This document shows, piece after piece, positions 1-7,150 of a stretch of DNA of 26,835 bases. The notes beneath the pieces were generated by a model. It saw only the letters and a list, made by a program, of their open reading frames with translations, did no database searches and was not told the origin of the DNA. The DNA is from Candidatus Woesebacteria bacterium. Its GTDB lineage: Bacteria; Patescibacteriota; Microgenomatia; UBA8517; UBA10165. Position 1 is the first letter of the stretch. Each line of letters begins with the position of its first letter. Both the position numbers and the translations under genes were made by a program. The stretch covers positions 1-26,835 of the forward strand of contig NZCP01000028.1 of the NCBI GenBank assembly GCA_002686465.1, in the 5' to 3' direction.

Positions 1-333
1 AGAACGAGAATTCACCCTCTCTTTGAAGGTACAAAAACCAAAAAGTCTCTTATCCAACGTCTTCCTTTGCAACGAGGAAAGGGCAAGTTTAAATCTCACA
101 AGAAAAATGCGGTTGTTGTCAATATTAAGTATTTAGATCTTTTACCCGAGGGTACAACAGTTGATTTAAAAACACTGATAAAGCGTGGCATAGTCGTAAA
201 GGATATTGGGCAGATAAATGTTAAAATATTAGGTGAGGGAGAGCTTTCGAAAAAATTAGTAGTAAAGCTACCTACCTCCGAGACGGCCGCCCAGAAAATT
301 AAAAAAGCTGGTGGTCAGGTAATCAAGGGATGA
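1..333 (+). CDS. rplO: 50S ribosomal protein L15 (5' end outside window)
   Basis: This is the C-terminal part of ribosomal protein L15, a large-subunit protein that binds 23S rRNA late in assembly. The reading frame is open from the first base of the window, so the start lies upstream. The visible part has the basic, Gly-rich linker typical of L15 (HPLFEGT, then QRGKGKFKSHKK), followed by the globular domain ending AGGQVIKG. The stop TGA overlaps the secY ATG (ATGA), so the two genes are translationally coupled. The position directly before secY is the classic spc-operon order. The identity is secure; only the N-terminus is missing. Confidence 0.93.
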   Translation, partial: RTRIHPLFEGTKTKKSLIQRLPLQRGKGKFKSHKKNAVVVNIKYLDLLPEGTTVDLKTLIKRGIVVKDIGQINVKILGEGELSKKLVVKLPTSETAAQKIKKAGGQVIKG

Positions 334-1607
334 AAGCAATAAAAAATCTCGTCCAAGCGTGGTCAGTTCCTGAGATTCGCAAAAAGTTGCTCTTTACGGC
401 AGCTATTTTGGCTATCTTTCGTTTGGTTGCCCACATTCCTGCTTCCGGTGTCGACCGCGCGGCCCTAGCAAATCTTTTTTCCCAAAGTCCATTTTTGTCT
501 TTGCTCGATATCTTCTCAGGAGGAACGTTGGCCAATTTTTCTGTTTTGGCTTTAGGGCTTGGTCCTTATATTAACGCATCGATCATCATGCAGCTGATGA
601 CTATGGCTGTGCCAAAACTTGAAGAGCTTTCAAAGGAGGGTGAGTCAGGAAGAACGATAATTAACCATTACACAAGATTGTTAACACTTCCCCTAGCAGG
701 TATGCAAGCTTCTGGTATGTACTTTCTCCTTCGCTCCCAGGGAATTGTAGAATTTCTCTCCCCTGTCGATATGGGTGCTCTTGTTGTGACAATGGCCGCA
801 GGAACAATATTTGCTATGTGGTTGGGTGAGATTATAACAGAGCACGGGATTGGTAACGGGATATCTCTTCTTATTTTTGCAGGTATTGTAGGACGCTTGC
901 CTGTTGTGGCTGGTCAGCTATTTTCGACAGTTGCACAAGAGGAACTTTTCACTTATCTTTCCTTCTTGGGGGTGGCGCTTGTGGTTATTGGAGGAGTGGT
1001 TATGATTAATGAGGCAACAAGAAGAATTCCTGTTCAATATGCGAGGAGGGCTGCGCGTGGGGGTGTCGTCTCGCAATCTACCCATCTTCCCCTGCGTCTT
1101 AACCAAGCTGGTGTAATACCAATCATTTTTGCAATCTCATTAGTTCTGGCACCATCAATGATTGGTCAGTTTTTATCCGGAGTTCCAAACCCAGATATCG
1201 TCCGTTTTGCCCAAACTTTTTCCACCCTCTTTACCCCTAATGGTGCGCTTTATAATACAGTATATTTCTTGCTTGTTGTTGGCTTTACCTTTTTCTATAC
1301 AGCAGTAGTTTTTAATCCAACAAAAATATCTGACGAGATTAAAAAACATGGAGGGTTCATTCCTGGCATTCGGCCTGGAGGGCAAACCGCCAGTTACTTA
1401 AATTATATTCTAACAAGAATAACATTGGCTGGAGGTATTTTTTTAGGGGCAATTGCGGTTTTGCCATCCATTGTTCAGGGATTTACAGGTATAACTACTC
1501 TTGCTTTAGGAGGAACAGGGCTCTTGATTGTGGTTTCTGTTGTACTTGAGACGACTAAGAAAATCGAGGCGCAATTGGTAATGCGGAATTACGATAAGTT
1601 TCTGTAA
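330..1607 (+). CDS. secY: Protein translocase subunit SecY
   Basis: SecY is the channel-forming subunit of the SecYEG translocon in the cytoplasmic membrane. At 425 residues it has the usual family length, with about ten hydrophobic helices. Recognisable segments are the plug/TM2 region (FLSLLDIFSGG then LGLGPYINASIIMQL), the cytosolic QYARRAARGG loop before RLNQAGVIPIIFA, and the TM8-9 loop FIPGIRPGGQTASYL. The start ATG overlaps the rplO stop by four bases. The stop codon is followed immediately by the adk ATG with no spacer. Secreted and membrane-anchored proteins elsewhere in the window (10101-11117, 7151-8563) presumably depend on this channel. Confidence 0.97.
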   Translation: MKAIKNLVQAWSVPEIRKKLLFTAAILAIFRLVAHIPASGVDRAALANLFSQSPFLSLLDIFSGGTLANFSVLALGLGPYINASIIMQLMTMAVPKLEELSKEGESGRTIINHYTRLLTLPLAGMQASGMYFLLRSQGIVEFLSPVDMGALVVTMAAGTIFAMWLGEIITEHGIGNGISLLIFAGIVGRLPVVAGQLFSTVAQEELFTYLSFLGVALVVIGGVVMINEATRRIPVQYARRAARGGVVSQSTHLPLRLNQAGVIPIIFAISLVLAPSMIGQFLSGVPNPDIVRFAQTFSTLFTPNGALYNTVYFLLVVGFTFFYTAVVFNPTKISDEIKKHGGFIPGIRPGGQTASYLNYILTRITLAGGIFLGAIAVLPSIVQGFTGITTLALGGTGLLIVVSVVLETTKKIEAQLVMRNYDKFL

Positions 1608-2150
1608 ATGAATGTTGTTGTTTTAGGCCCCCAGGGTTCAGGGAAAAGCACCCAGACCAAGTTACTTGCCAATGCTTTAAAGTTCCCCATGTTTGACATG
1701 GGAGATATTTTAAGGTCTCAGGCTAAAGATAATTCACCTCTGAGTGAAAAGATTCGCCATATTATAAAAGTTGGCCAGCTCCTTGATGACGATTCAACAA
1801 TGGCTGTTTTTAGAGAGGAGATTGCCAAAAGTAAGTATAAAGATGGCATGGTACTTGATGGAGCTCCGCGAACACTCGCACAAGCAGAGTTAATCACGAA
1901 GGAACTAAAAATTGATAAGGTTTTTTATCTTCGGGTCTCAGATCCGGTGAATGTCGAAAGACTTATCAAACGCGGTAGAGCTGATGATACACCTGAGTTA
2001 ATAGAAAAACGTCTTAAGCTTTATCACCAAAAAACTGAGCCAGTTCTTGCCTACTATCGGAAGCAAGGAATTTTGGAGGAGATTGACGGCGAGCAGGAAA
2101 TTGAAAGAATCGCCTTAGATATTAAGGGTCGAGTAATGCAAAATGATTAA
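1608..2150 (+). CDS. adk: Adenylate kinase, short form without LID insert
   Basis: Adenylate kinase converts ATP and AMP to two ADP in the cytoplasm. The P-loop GPQGSGKST lies at residues 7-15. The AMP-binding segment (MFDMGDILR) and the DGAPRTLAQAE motif are present. At 180 residues it is shorter than the usual 210-220, because the LID insertion between RLIKRGRADDTPE and EKRLKLY is absent. Short-LID kinases are a known variant. The start directly abuts the secY stop, and the 3' end overlaps map by eight bases, so it sits in the usual secY-adk-map-infA order. There is no sign of damage. Confidence 0.95.
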   Translation: MNVVVLGPQGSGKSTQTKLLANALKFPMFDMGDILRSQAKDNSPLSEKIRHIIKVGQLLDDDSTMAVFREEIAKSKYKDGMVLDGAPRTLAQAELITKELKIDKVFYLRVSDPVNVERLIKRGRADDTPELIEKRLKLYHQKTEPVLAYYRKQGILEEIDGEQEIERIALDIKGRVMQND

Positions 2151-2916
2151 TATTAAGACAGATAAAGAAATCGAGAAAATGCGAGAAGGCGGAAAAAAGC
2201 TTGCAATTATTCGTGAGAAACTTCGCAGTAAGGTTGTCGCAGGTAGTACTGGGAAGAAGCTTGACGCACTTGCTGAGAAATTAATAAAAGATGCAGGAGG
2301 TAGACCGTCTTTTAAAAAGGTTAAAAACTATCACTGGACAACATGTATTAACATAAATGATGGAGTTGTGCATGGAGTGCCCAACTCTCGCGTTTTTGTT
2401 GCGGGAGATGTTGTAAGTGTTGATATGGGTATATTTTACGAAGGTTTTCATACAGATACCTCGTTTACTGTTTTGGTTGGCAAGAAAAATAATCGGATCC
2501 AAAAGTTTCTTAAAACAGGCGAAAAGGCTTTAGAGCACGCTATTACCCAGGCTAAGGCGGGCAATCATATATCCGACATCTCAAAAAGCATCCAGAAAGA
2601 CTTGGAAAAAGCTGGCTATACACCTGTTAGATCTTTAACTGGCCACGGTATAGGGAGGAAGCTTCATGAAGCACCGCAAATCCCTTGTTTTTGGGAAAGT
2701 GGCGCAGGGAAAGGTGAATTAATTCCAAAAGGGGCAGTATTAGCTATTGAGGTTATCTATACCATAGGCTCGTCAGATTTAGTTTATTCAGGCGATGATA
2801 ATTGGACAATAGGCACGGAAGATGGTAGAATTGCAGGGTTATTTGAGGAGACCGTTGCTGTAACAAACAAAGGCCCCCTTGTTTTGACCGAGTCAGACTC
2901 GGCATCGTCCGCATGA
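2143..2916 (+). CDS. map: Methionine aminopeptidase, type I
   Basis: This enzyme removes the initiator methionine from nascent proteins in the cytoplasm. The five metal ligands of the pita-bread fold are recognisable: Asp in VSVDMG, Asp in FHTDTSF, His in TGHGIGRKLHEAP, Glu in AIEVIYT and Glu in FEETVAV. The length of 257 residues is normal for the minimal type I enzyme, which has no zinc-finger extension. The usual IEPM-like motif reads IEVI here. The ATG start overlaps the adk end by eight bases. The last codons contain a perfect dyad (2888-2902), and the stop sits in the left arm of a terminator-like hairpin (2909-2950). Confidence 0.96.
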   Translation: MINIKTDKEIEKMREGGKKLAIIREKLRSKVVAGSTGKKLDALAEKLIKDAGGRPSFKKVKNYHWTTCININDGVVHGVPNSRVFVAGDVVSVDMGIFYEGFHTDTSFTVLVGKKNNRIQKFLKTGEKALEHAITQAKAGNHISDISKSIQKDLEKAGYTPVRSLTGHGIGRKLHEAPQIPCFWESGAGKGELIPKGAVLAIEVIYTIGSSDLVYSGDDNWTIGTEDGRIAGLFEETVAVTNKGPLVLTESDSASSA

Positions 2917-2950
2917 GGCGCAAGTCAATTTGAGCATCGTGCGGGTTTTT
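2909..2950 (+). terminator. Terminator-like hairpin across the map stop, before infA
   Basis: The arms CCGCATGA (2909-2916) and TCGTGCGG (2937-2944) pair over eight positions with one G-T wobble, around a 20-nt loop. They are followed by G and five T. A second perfect dyad, CCGAGTC-A-GACTCGG, lies just upstream at 2888-2902. Since infA and the rest of the operon follow, this may be a partial terminator or attenuator rather than a full stop. Confidence 0.45.
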
Positions 2951-2970
2951 CTCGTCGCATTTTGAAACTA

Positions 2971-3183
2971 ATGGATAAAAATCAAGAATTTGTAGGCCAT
3001 GTACTTGAGTCTCTGCCAAATACGACTTTTCGAGTAGAGCTTGAAGACAAACGAGTAATTCTGGCCACAATTGCAGGAAGGATGCGACGTCATTTTATTA
3101 GAATTCTGCCAGGTGATCAGGTTCGTGTTGAGATGACGCCATACGATACGGAACGGGGTCGAATTATATGGAGGGATAAGTAG
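2971..3183 (+). CDS. infA: Translation initiation factor IF-1
   Basis: IF-1 is a small OB-fold protein that binds the 30S A site during initiation. From the ATG at 2971 the protein is 70 residues, the normal length. The motifs NTTFRVEL, ILATIAGRMRRHFIRILPGDQVRVEMTPYD (given only in part here) and the terminal RGRIIWR are diagnostic. A TTG at 2962 would add three residues (MKL) and is less likely than the ATG, which begins the family-typical N-terminus. It follows map by 54 nt that hold a terminator-like hairpin and precedes rpmJ, the usual order. Confidence 0.94.
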   Translation: MDKNQEFVGHVLESLPNTTFRVELEDKRVILATIAGRMRRHFIRILPGDQVRVEMTPYDTERGRIIWRDK

Positions 3184-3241
3184 CAGTAAGGAAACCTTGT
3201 TTTAAGAAAAATAAGCGAAGCTTGACAAAATTGAAAATTTT

Positions 3242-3355
3242 ATGAAAGTATTTGCATCAGTTAAAAAAATGTGTAAGGACTGCAAGATCGTCAGACGCAG
3301 ACGTGTCCTTTATGTGACTTGTATTAATCCAAAACACAAACAGCGTCAAGGATAA
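3242..3355 (+). CDS. rpmJ: 50S ribosomal protein L36
   Basis: This is a 37-residue open frame that begins MKVFASVKKMCKDC and ends NPKHKQRQG. L36 is a tiny zinc-ribbon protein of the large subunit. The zinc ligands Cys11, Cys14, Cys27 and His32 are all present, so this is the zinc-binding (C+) form. It lies between infA and rpsM, exactly where rpmJ is expected. The stop TAA directly adjoins the AGAGG Shine-Dalgarno site of rpsM. Confidence 0.95.
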   Translation: MKVFASVKKMCKDCKIVRRRRVLYVTCINPKHKQRQG

Positions 3356-3366
3356 AGAGGAAAACG

Positions 3367-3786
3367 ATGCCAAGAATAGCAGGAATAGATTTACCAGAAA
3401 ACAAAAAAATAGACTTTTCTTTAACCAAGCTTTATGGCATTGGATGGAATTCTGCTTCCGATATCCTGGAAAAGGCAAAAATATCCCCGGACAAAAGGAC
3501 AAAAGATTTAACTGAAGAAGAAATAGCTACACTAACAAAGGTTGTTGATAGTTATGCGATAGAAGGAGACTTAAGAAGGTCTATAAGACAAAACGTACAA
3601 AGACTTCAAGACATAGGATCATATCGAGGAGTTCGTCATAATAGGGGCCTTCCTGCACGAGGACAAAGGACTAGAACTAATGCTCGCTCTAGACGAGGAA
3701 AGAGACAAACAGTCGGTGCTTTTAAGAAGGAAGCTTTGGCAAAGATGTCACCACAGGGAACAAAAACAGAAGGAGAAGCAAAGTAA
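3367..3786 (+). CDS. rpsM: 30S ribosomal protein S13
   Basis: S13 lies in the head of the small subunit, contacts P-site tRNA and forms an intersubunit bridge. The 139-residue protein starts PRIAGIDLPENKK and has the helix-hairpin-helix segment LTKLYGIGWNSASDIL. The highly conserved C-terminal RNA-binding part is GSYRGVRHNRGLPARGQRT followed by TNARSRRGKR. The tail is extended by about 15 residues (EALAKMSPQGTKTEGEAK). An AGAGG Shine-Dalgarno site sits six bases before the ATG, overlapping the rpmJ end. rpsK follows after 11 nt. Confidence 0.97.
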   Translation: MPRIAGIDLPENKKIDFSLTKLYGIGWNSASDILEKAKISPDKRTKDLTEEEIATLTKVVDSYAIEGDLRRSIRQNVQRLQDIGSYRGVRHNRGLPARGQRTRTNARSRRGKRQTVGAFKKEALAKMSPQGTKTEGEAK

Positions 3787-3797
3787 TAATTTAAGTC

Positions 3798-4196
3798 ATG
3801 GCTACAGCAAAGAAAAAGACAAAAAAAGTCACAACTAGCAAGAAAGAAGTTAGCGTTGGCAAAGTTTTTGTTCGAGCCACTTTTAATAATACCCTTATTA
3901 CTGTTACAGACGAGAAAGGAGATACCTTAGCTTGGGGATCGTCCGGTAAATCTGGATTTAAGGGAACCAGAAAATCAACACCTTATGCTGCAACTACCGC
4001 AGTGGAGAATGTGATTAAAAAGGTTCGAGATGAATTTGGAGTTAAAAGTGTTAGTGTTTACTTAAAAGGCCCTGGCACAGGTAGAGATGCAGCCCTACGG
4101 GCAATCAAAAGTGCTGGAATACGGATAGATTTAATAGCTGATGTCACACCTATCCCTCACAACGGACCAAGGGCAAGGAAGAAAAGAAGGGTGTAA
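3798..4196 (+). CDS. rpsK: 30S ribosomal protein S11
   Basis: S11 is in the platform of the small subunit, near the E site and the anti-Shine-Dalgarno helix. The 132-residue protein has a lysine-rich N-terminal extension, then the conserved core FVRATFNNTLITVTDEKGD, WGSSGKSGFKGTRKSTPYAA, VYLKGPGTGRDAALRA and the C-terminal TPIPHNGPRARKKRRV. It is placed between rpsM and rpsD with 11-nt gaps on both sides, the standard alpha-operon arrangement. Confidence 0.97.
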   Translation: MATAKKKTKKVTTSKKEVSVGKVFVRATFNNTLITVTDEKGDTLAWGSSGKSGFKGTRKSTPYAATTAVENVIKKVRDEFGVKSVSVYLKGPGTGRDAALRAIKSAGIRIDLIADVTPIPHNGPRARKKRRV

Positions 4197-4207
4197 TAAA
4201 TTCTAAA

Positions 4208-4804
4208 ATGAGATATACCGGACCTAAAGACAGATTATCAAGACGAGAGGGAGTTGACCTTTTTGGGAAGGGTAGTCGCCTAACGCGTCTTGCCGTTCCA
4301 CCTGGCATGCACGGACCGCGTGGTTGGAATAAACGTTCTGAATACGGGCGCCAACTTCGGGAAAAACAGAAAGTTAAACGACTTTATGGTGTTACCGAAA
4401 GACAATTTCGACGCTATTTTGCCCAAGCAGAGAAATTAAAGGAGAATACAGGAGAATCTCTCATCCGGCTTTTAGAAAGAAGACTGGATAATGTTGTGTA
4501 TCGTTTAGGATTTGTTCCAACCAGATCTGCAGCAAGACAGATCGTTGGGCATGGTCACGTTTTAGTGGATGAGAAAAAAGTAAACATTCCGTCATATCAA
4601 GTTAACGAGGGACAAGTTGTGGCCCTTGATACAAAAGCACAAGCAATTCCCGAGATAAAAGAATTGCTAAGCGGTAAGGGTACTAAGCCAGTAAGTTGGT
4701 TGGAAAGAAAAGTAGCGGTTGGGAAGATCAAATCTCTTCCATCAAGAGAAGAAGTCGTAGAGCCAATTTCAGAACAAGATATTGTAGAGTTCTACTCCCG
4801 ATAG
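4208..4804 (+). CDS. rpsD: 30S ribosomal protein S4, zinc-free form
   Basis: S4 is a primary 16S rRNA binder in the small-subunit body and helps maintain decoding fidelity. The 198-residue protein has the N-terminal segment MRYTGPKDRLSRREGVDLF, the core YRLGFVPTRSAARQIVGHGHV of the S4 RNA-binding domain, and the C-terminal VEFYSR. It has no cysteine, so it is the C-minus form that binds no zinc. rpoA follows after 53 nt that carry a strong Shine-Dalgarno site. Confidence 0.97.
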   Translation: MRYTGPKDRLSRREGVDLFGKGSRLTRLAVPPGMHGPRGWNKRSEYGRQLREKQKVKRLYGVTERQFRRYFAQAEKLKENTGESLIRLLERRLDNVVYRLGFVPTRSAARQIVGHGHVLVDEKKVNIPSYQVNEGQVVALDTKAQAIPEIKELLSGKGTKPVSWLERKVAVGKIKSLPSREEVVEPISEQDIVEFYSR

Positions 4805-4857
4805 GGAGCAAGGGTATGCAGAGCATATTCTTACAGCAGATAGAGGAGGTGATTTAG

Positions 4858-5775
4858 ATGACACAAAAACCAATGTTTCAAATTAAAAAAGAGGAATCAA
4901 AGGGTAAATATGGCAGATTTTCTATGGAACCTTTGGAGCGGGGTTATGGTCATACGCTAGGGTCGGCTTTGCGGCGCGTTTTGCTATCGAGTCTTCCTGG
5001 AGCAGCTGTAACTCAAGTTACAGTTTCTGGACTTAAACATCAATTTACCGCTATAAAAGGTATCAAAGAAGACGGAGCTGATCTACTTCTTAATCTTAAA
5101 AAATTAAGAGTACATTACACTGGAGACAAACCAACAAAGATTACATTGTCGGTTCGCGGAAAAGGTGAAATTAAAGCATCTAAAGTAAAGGCACCGGCCG
5201 ATGTTAAAATCGCCAACCCCGATCTTGTTATCGCAACATTAACAGATAGCAAAAGTAAGCTTGATATAAATATGCAAGTGGAGTCAGGTATCGGATACTC
5301 ACCCGCAGAAGACAGAAGGGTCGGTACTATTGGCCTAATACCTTTGGATGCTGACTTTTCGCCAATAGAGCGAGTAAATTACAAGGTTGAGGAAGCGCGA
5401 GTTGGACGTTTTACCAGTTTCGACAAATTGACTGTGGAGGTCTGGACTGATGACACTCTGTCCGCCGCTGATGCTTTAAAGAGATCAGCTGAAATTCTCG
5501 TAGTTTATCTTAACCAGATAGTTTCTCCTGCGCGGGTTGCCAAAAAGGCACCAGCTTCGGCCGCTCTTCCTTCTCAAGTGAGTAATCTTTCAGTTGAGGA
5601 ATTGGGATTGCCAACCAGGATTACAAATGCTCTAAGCAAATCTGGACATGAGACAGTCGGAGATTTACTAGGAACAGACAAAGCAGTTCTTGCTAAAGTC
5701 CGTAACCTTGGAGAAAAGTCGATAAAAATCGTAGAGGTAGCCCTTAAAGAGAAAGGTGTTACATGGGAGGGTTAA
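4858..5775 (+). CDS. rpoA: DNA-directed RNA polymerase subunit alpha
   Basis: The alpha subunit dimerises to nucleate RNA polymerase assembly and contacts promoters and regulators through its C-terminal domain. The N-terminal domain (about residues 1-230) contains FSMEPLERGYGHTLGSALRR and the dimer interface. A short Ala/Pro linker (KKAPASAALPSQVSN) leads to the C-terminal domain (about 245-305), with LSVEELGLPTRITNAL and VRNLGEKSIKIVEVAL. Length is 305 residues, slightly below the common 310-330. The Shine-Dalgarno AGGAGGTGAT at 4844-4853 matches the anti-SD almost fully and is the best in the window. rplQ follows after a single base. Confidence 0.97.
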   Translation: MTQKPMFQIKKEESKGKYGRFSMEPLERGYGHTLGSALRRVLLSSLPGAAVTQVTVSGLKHQFTAIKGIKEDGADLLLNLKKLRVHYTGDKPTKITLSVRGKGEIKASKVKAPADVKIANPDLVIATLTDSKSKLDINMQVESGIGYSPAEDRRVGTIGLIPLDADFSPIERVNYKVEEARVGRFTSFDKLTVEVWTDDTLSAADALKRSAEILVVYLNQIVSPARVAKKAPASAALPSQVSNLSVEELGLPTRITNALSKSGHETVGDLLGTDKAVLAKVRNLGEKSIKIVEVALKEKGVTWEG

Positions 5776-5776
5776 G

Positions 5777-6178
5777 ATGAGGCATCGTATAGCAGGTAAG
5801 AAACAGGGAGATAAGCCCGTTTTTCGGGCCGTGATGCGCGCGTTGGTCGAACACGGTAGTATTGAAACCTCGATGCCTCGTGCACGAAAGTTTAAGAGCT
5901 TTGCTGAGAAGATTGTTACCACGGCTCGCAAGGACAGTCTTTCTTCTCGCAGAAGAGTTTCTTCCCAGCTTGGTGCCGATGCAAAGACAACGGCAGGGAT
6001 TTTTAAAACAATACTGCCCCGCTTTCGTGATCGGAAAAGCGGGTTTTTGCGAATTATACGTCTCGCAGCGCGGCGTGGCGATGGATCAGTCAGAGCAAAA
6101 CTAGAATGGGTGGAAGACAAAGTTAAGACTCCTGCCAAAGACACAAAAGTTAAAAAATCGGCCAAGAAAGAAAAGTAG
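5777..6178 (+). CDS. rplQ: 50S ribosomal protein L17
   Basis: L17 is a large-subunit protein near the peptide exit tunnel. I place the start at the ATG at 5777 (MRHRIAGKKQGDKPVFR), one base after the rpoA stop. An upstream in-frame start would run back into rpoA and add residues foreign to the family. The protein is 133 residues, with the conserved IETSMPRARKFKSFAEKIVTTARK segment (20 residues or fewer shown in pieces: ETSMPRARKFKSFAEK, IVTTARK) and the LAARRGDGSVRAKLEW end. A Lys-rich tail follows. rplM starts two bases after the stop. Confidence 0.95.
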   Translation: MRHRIAGKKQGDKPVFRAVMRALVEHGSIETSMPRARKFKSFAEKIVTTARKDSLSSRRRVSSQLGADAKTTAGIFKTILPRFRDRKSGFLRIIRLAARRGDGSVRAKLEWVEDKVKTPAKDTKVKKSAKKEK

Positions 6179-6180
6179 AA

Positions 6181-6609
6181 ATGTTATTTAGAACACATCA
6201 ACCGAAAGCATCTGAGATTAAGCGTTCATGGCATTTTGTGGATGTTAAAGGTGAAATCTTGGGAAGAGTTGCAACAAAGATTGCTCAACTTCTCATTGGA
6301 AAGCACAAAAGAACATATGTTCCCCATTTGGATAGTGGGGATTATGTTGTAGTGGTTAATGCCAAAGATATTCGTGTAACAGGACGAAAAGAGCAACAAA
6401 AAACTTATTATCGCCACTCCGGATACCCCGGAGCACTAAAGGCAAGAACTTTTGTCCAAATGAAAGAGAAAAACCCAGGGAAAATAATAGAGTTGGCAGT
6501 ACGTAATATGTTGCCAAAGAATAGACTGAGAAGTCAGAGGATGGGAAGACTCAAAGTCTTTGCGGGATCAGAGCATTCGTATAGTGACAAGTTAAAAGGC
6601 GACATATAG
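6181..6609 (+). CDS. rplM: 50S ribosomal protein L13
   Basis: L13 is an early-assembly large-subunit protein. The 142-residue sequence shows the family hallmarks: WHFVDVKGEILGRVATKIAQ near the N-terminus, GDYVVVVNAKDIRVTGRK, YYRHSGYPGALK and the NMLPKNRLRSQRMGRLKVF motif. It is separated by two bases from rplQ. rpsI follows after a 91-nt gap that carries an inverted repeat. The rplM-rpsI pair is conserved in bacteria, often as its own operon. Confidence 0.97.
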   Translation: MLFRTHQPKASEIKRSWHFVDVKGEILGRVATKIAQLLIGKHKRTYVPHLDSGDYVVVVNAKDIRVTGRKEQQKTYYRHSGYPGALKARTFVQMKEKNPGKIIELAVRNMLPKNRLRSQRMGRLKVFAGSEHSYSDKLKGDI

Positions 6610-6624
6610 GAATATGTTAAAAGT

Positions 6625-6677
6625 GACAAGTAACAAAGAAGGAAAGAAGCCAGAAGGGAAATAACTTGTTACCTGTT
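6625..6677 (+). promoter_or_regulatory. Inverted repeat and TGTTAC repeats in the rplM-rpsI gap
   Basis: The left arm GACAAGTAACAA (6625-6636) pairs with TTGTTACCTGTT (6666-6677) over 12 positions with one mismatch. The right arm leads into a third TGTTAC unit at 6680-6685, so TGTTAC occurs three times in 20 nt. The loop is purine-rich. This may be a leader structure controlling rpsI, an RNA-processing site or a DNA-binding site; the sequence does not decide. Confidence 0.4.
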
Positions 6678-6700
6678 ACATGTTACTAATCAACTAAATT

Positions 6701-7108
6701 ATGGCTACAAGAACAAAAAAAGAATTCACTTCTGGAGTTGGTAGGCGAAGGAGCTCTATTGCTCGTGCTCGTCTATACAAAGGACGTGGGAAAAGCATTG
6801 TTAATGACAAACCAGTTGGGAAGTACTTTCCAGGGATTGTTCAAGAGAAAGCTTGGAATAAGCCTTTTGAGGTGACAAAAACTGAAGGGAAGTATTGGGT
6901 CAGTATTAAAGTTACAGGTGGAGGAAAAGAGGGGCAACTTGATGCTGCAGTTCTTGGTATCTCTCGTGCACTATCTGCATCTGACGAAAGCTTTAGGCAA
7001 ACTTTAAGAAAACACGATCTTCTTACCCGCGACTCAAGAATTCGCGAAAGACGTAAAGTAGGAACTGGTGGGAAGGCAAGAAGAAAGAAACAGAGTCCAA
7101 AGAGATAG
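6701..7108 (+). CDS. rpsI: 30S ribosomal protein S9
   Basis: S9 sits in the small-subunit head, and its C-terminal tail reaches the P-site tRNA. The 135-residue protein has the N-terminal SGVGRRRSSIARARLYKG motif, the central segment GGGKEGQLDAAVLGISRAL, and the conserved end RKHDLLTRDSRIRERRK followed by VGTGGKARRKKQSPKR. It ends the ribosomal gene run. Its 3' end is the source of, or target for, the three further tail copies at 8593-8622, 9822-9923 and 10005-10037. This copy is intact, so it is taken as the functional gene. Confidence 0.97.
   Translation: MATRTKKEFTSGVGRRRSSIARARLYKGRGKSIVNDKPVGKYFPGIVQEKAWNKPFEVTKTEGKYWVSIKVTGGGKEGQLDAAVLGISRALSASDESFRQTLRKHDLLTRDSRIRERRKVGTGGKARRKKQSPKR
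7007..7108 (+). repeat. rpsI 3'-end repeat, copy 1 (in functional rpsI)
   Basis: This is the reference copy: the last 33 codons plus TAG of rpsI. The 9822-9923 copy matches it residue for residue but differs at 17 of 102 nucleotides. Shorter copies 3 and 4 match only its last 9-11 codons. Confidence 0.95.
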
Positions 7109-7150
7109 ATTTTTCAAACACTATCTACTATACTTTTCTTGGAACTACAT

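Noticed and set aside
3222..3241. TTGACA just before rpmJ as a promoter
   Set aside because: No -10 lies at the right distance; the expected place is already inside the rpmJ coding sequence.
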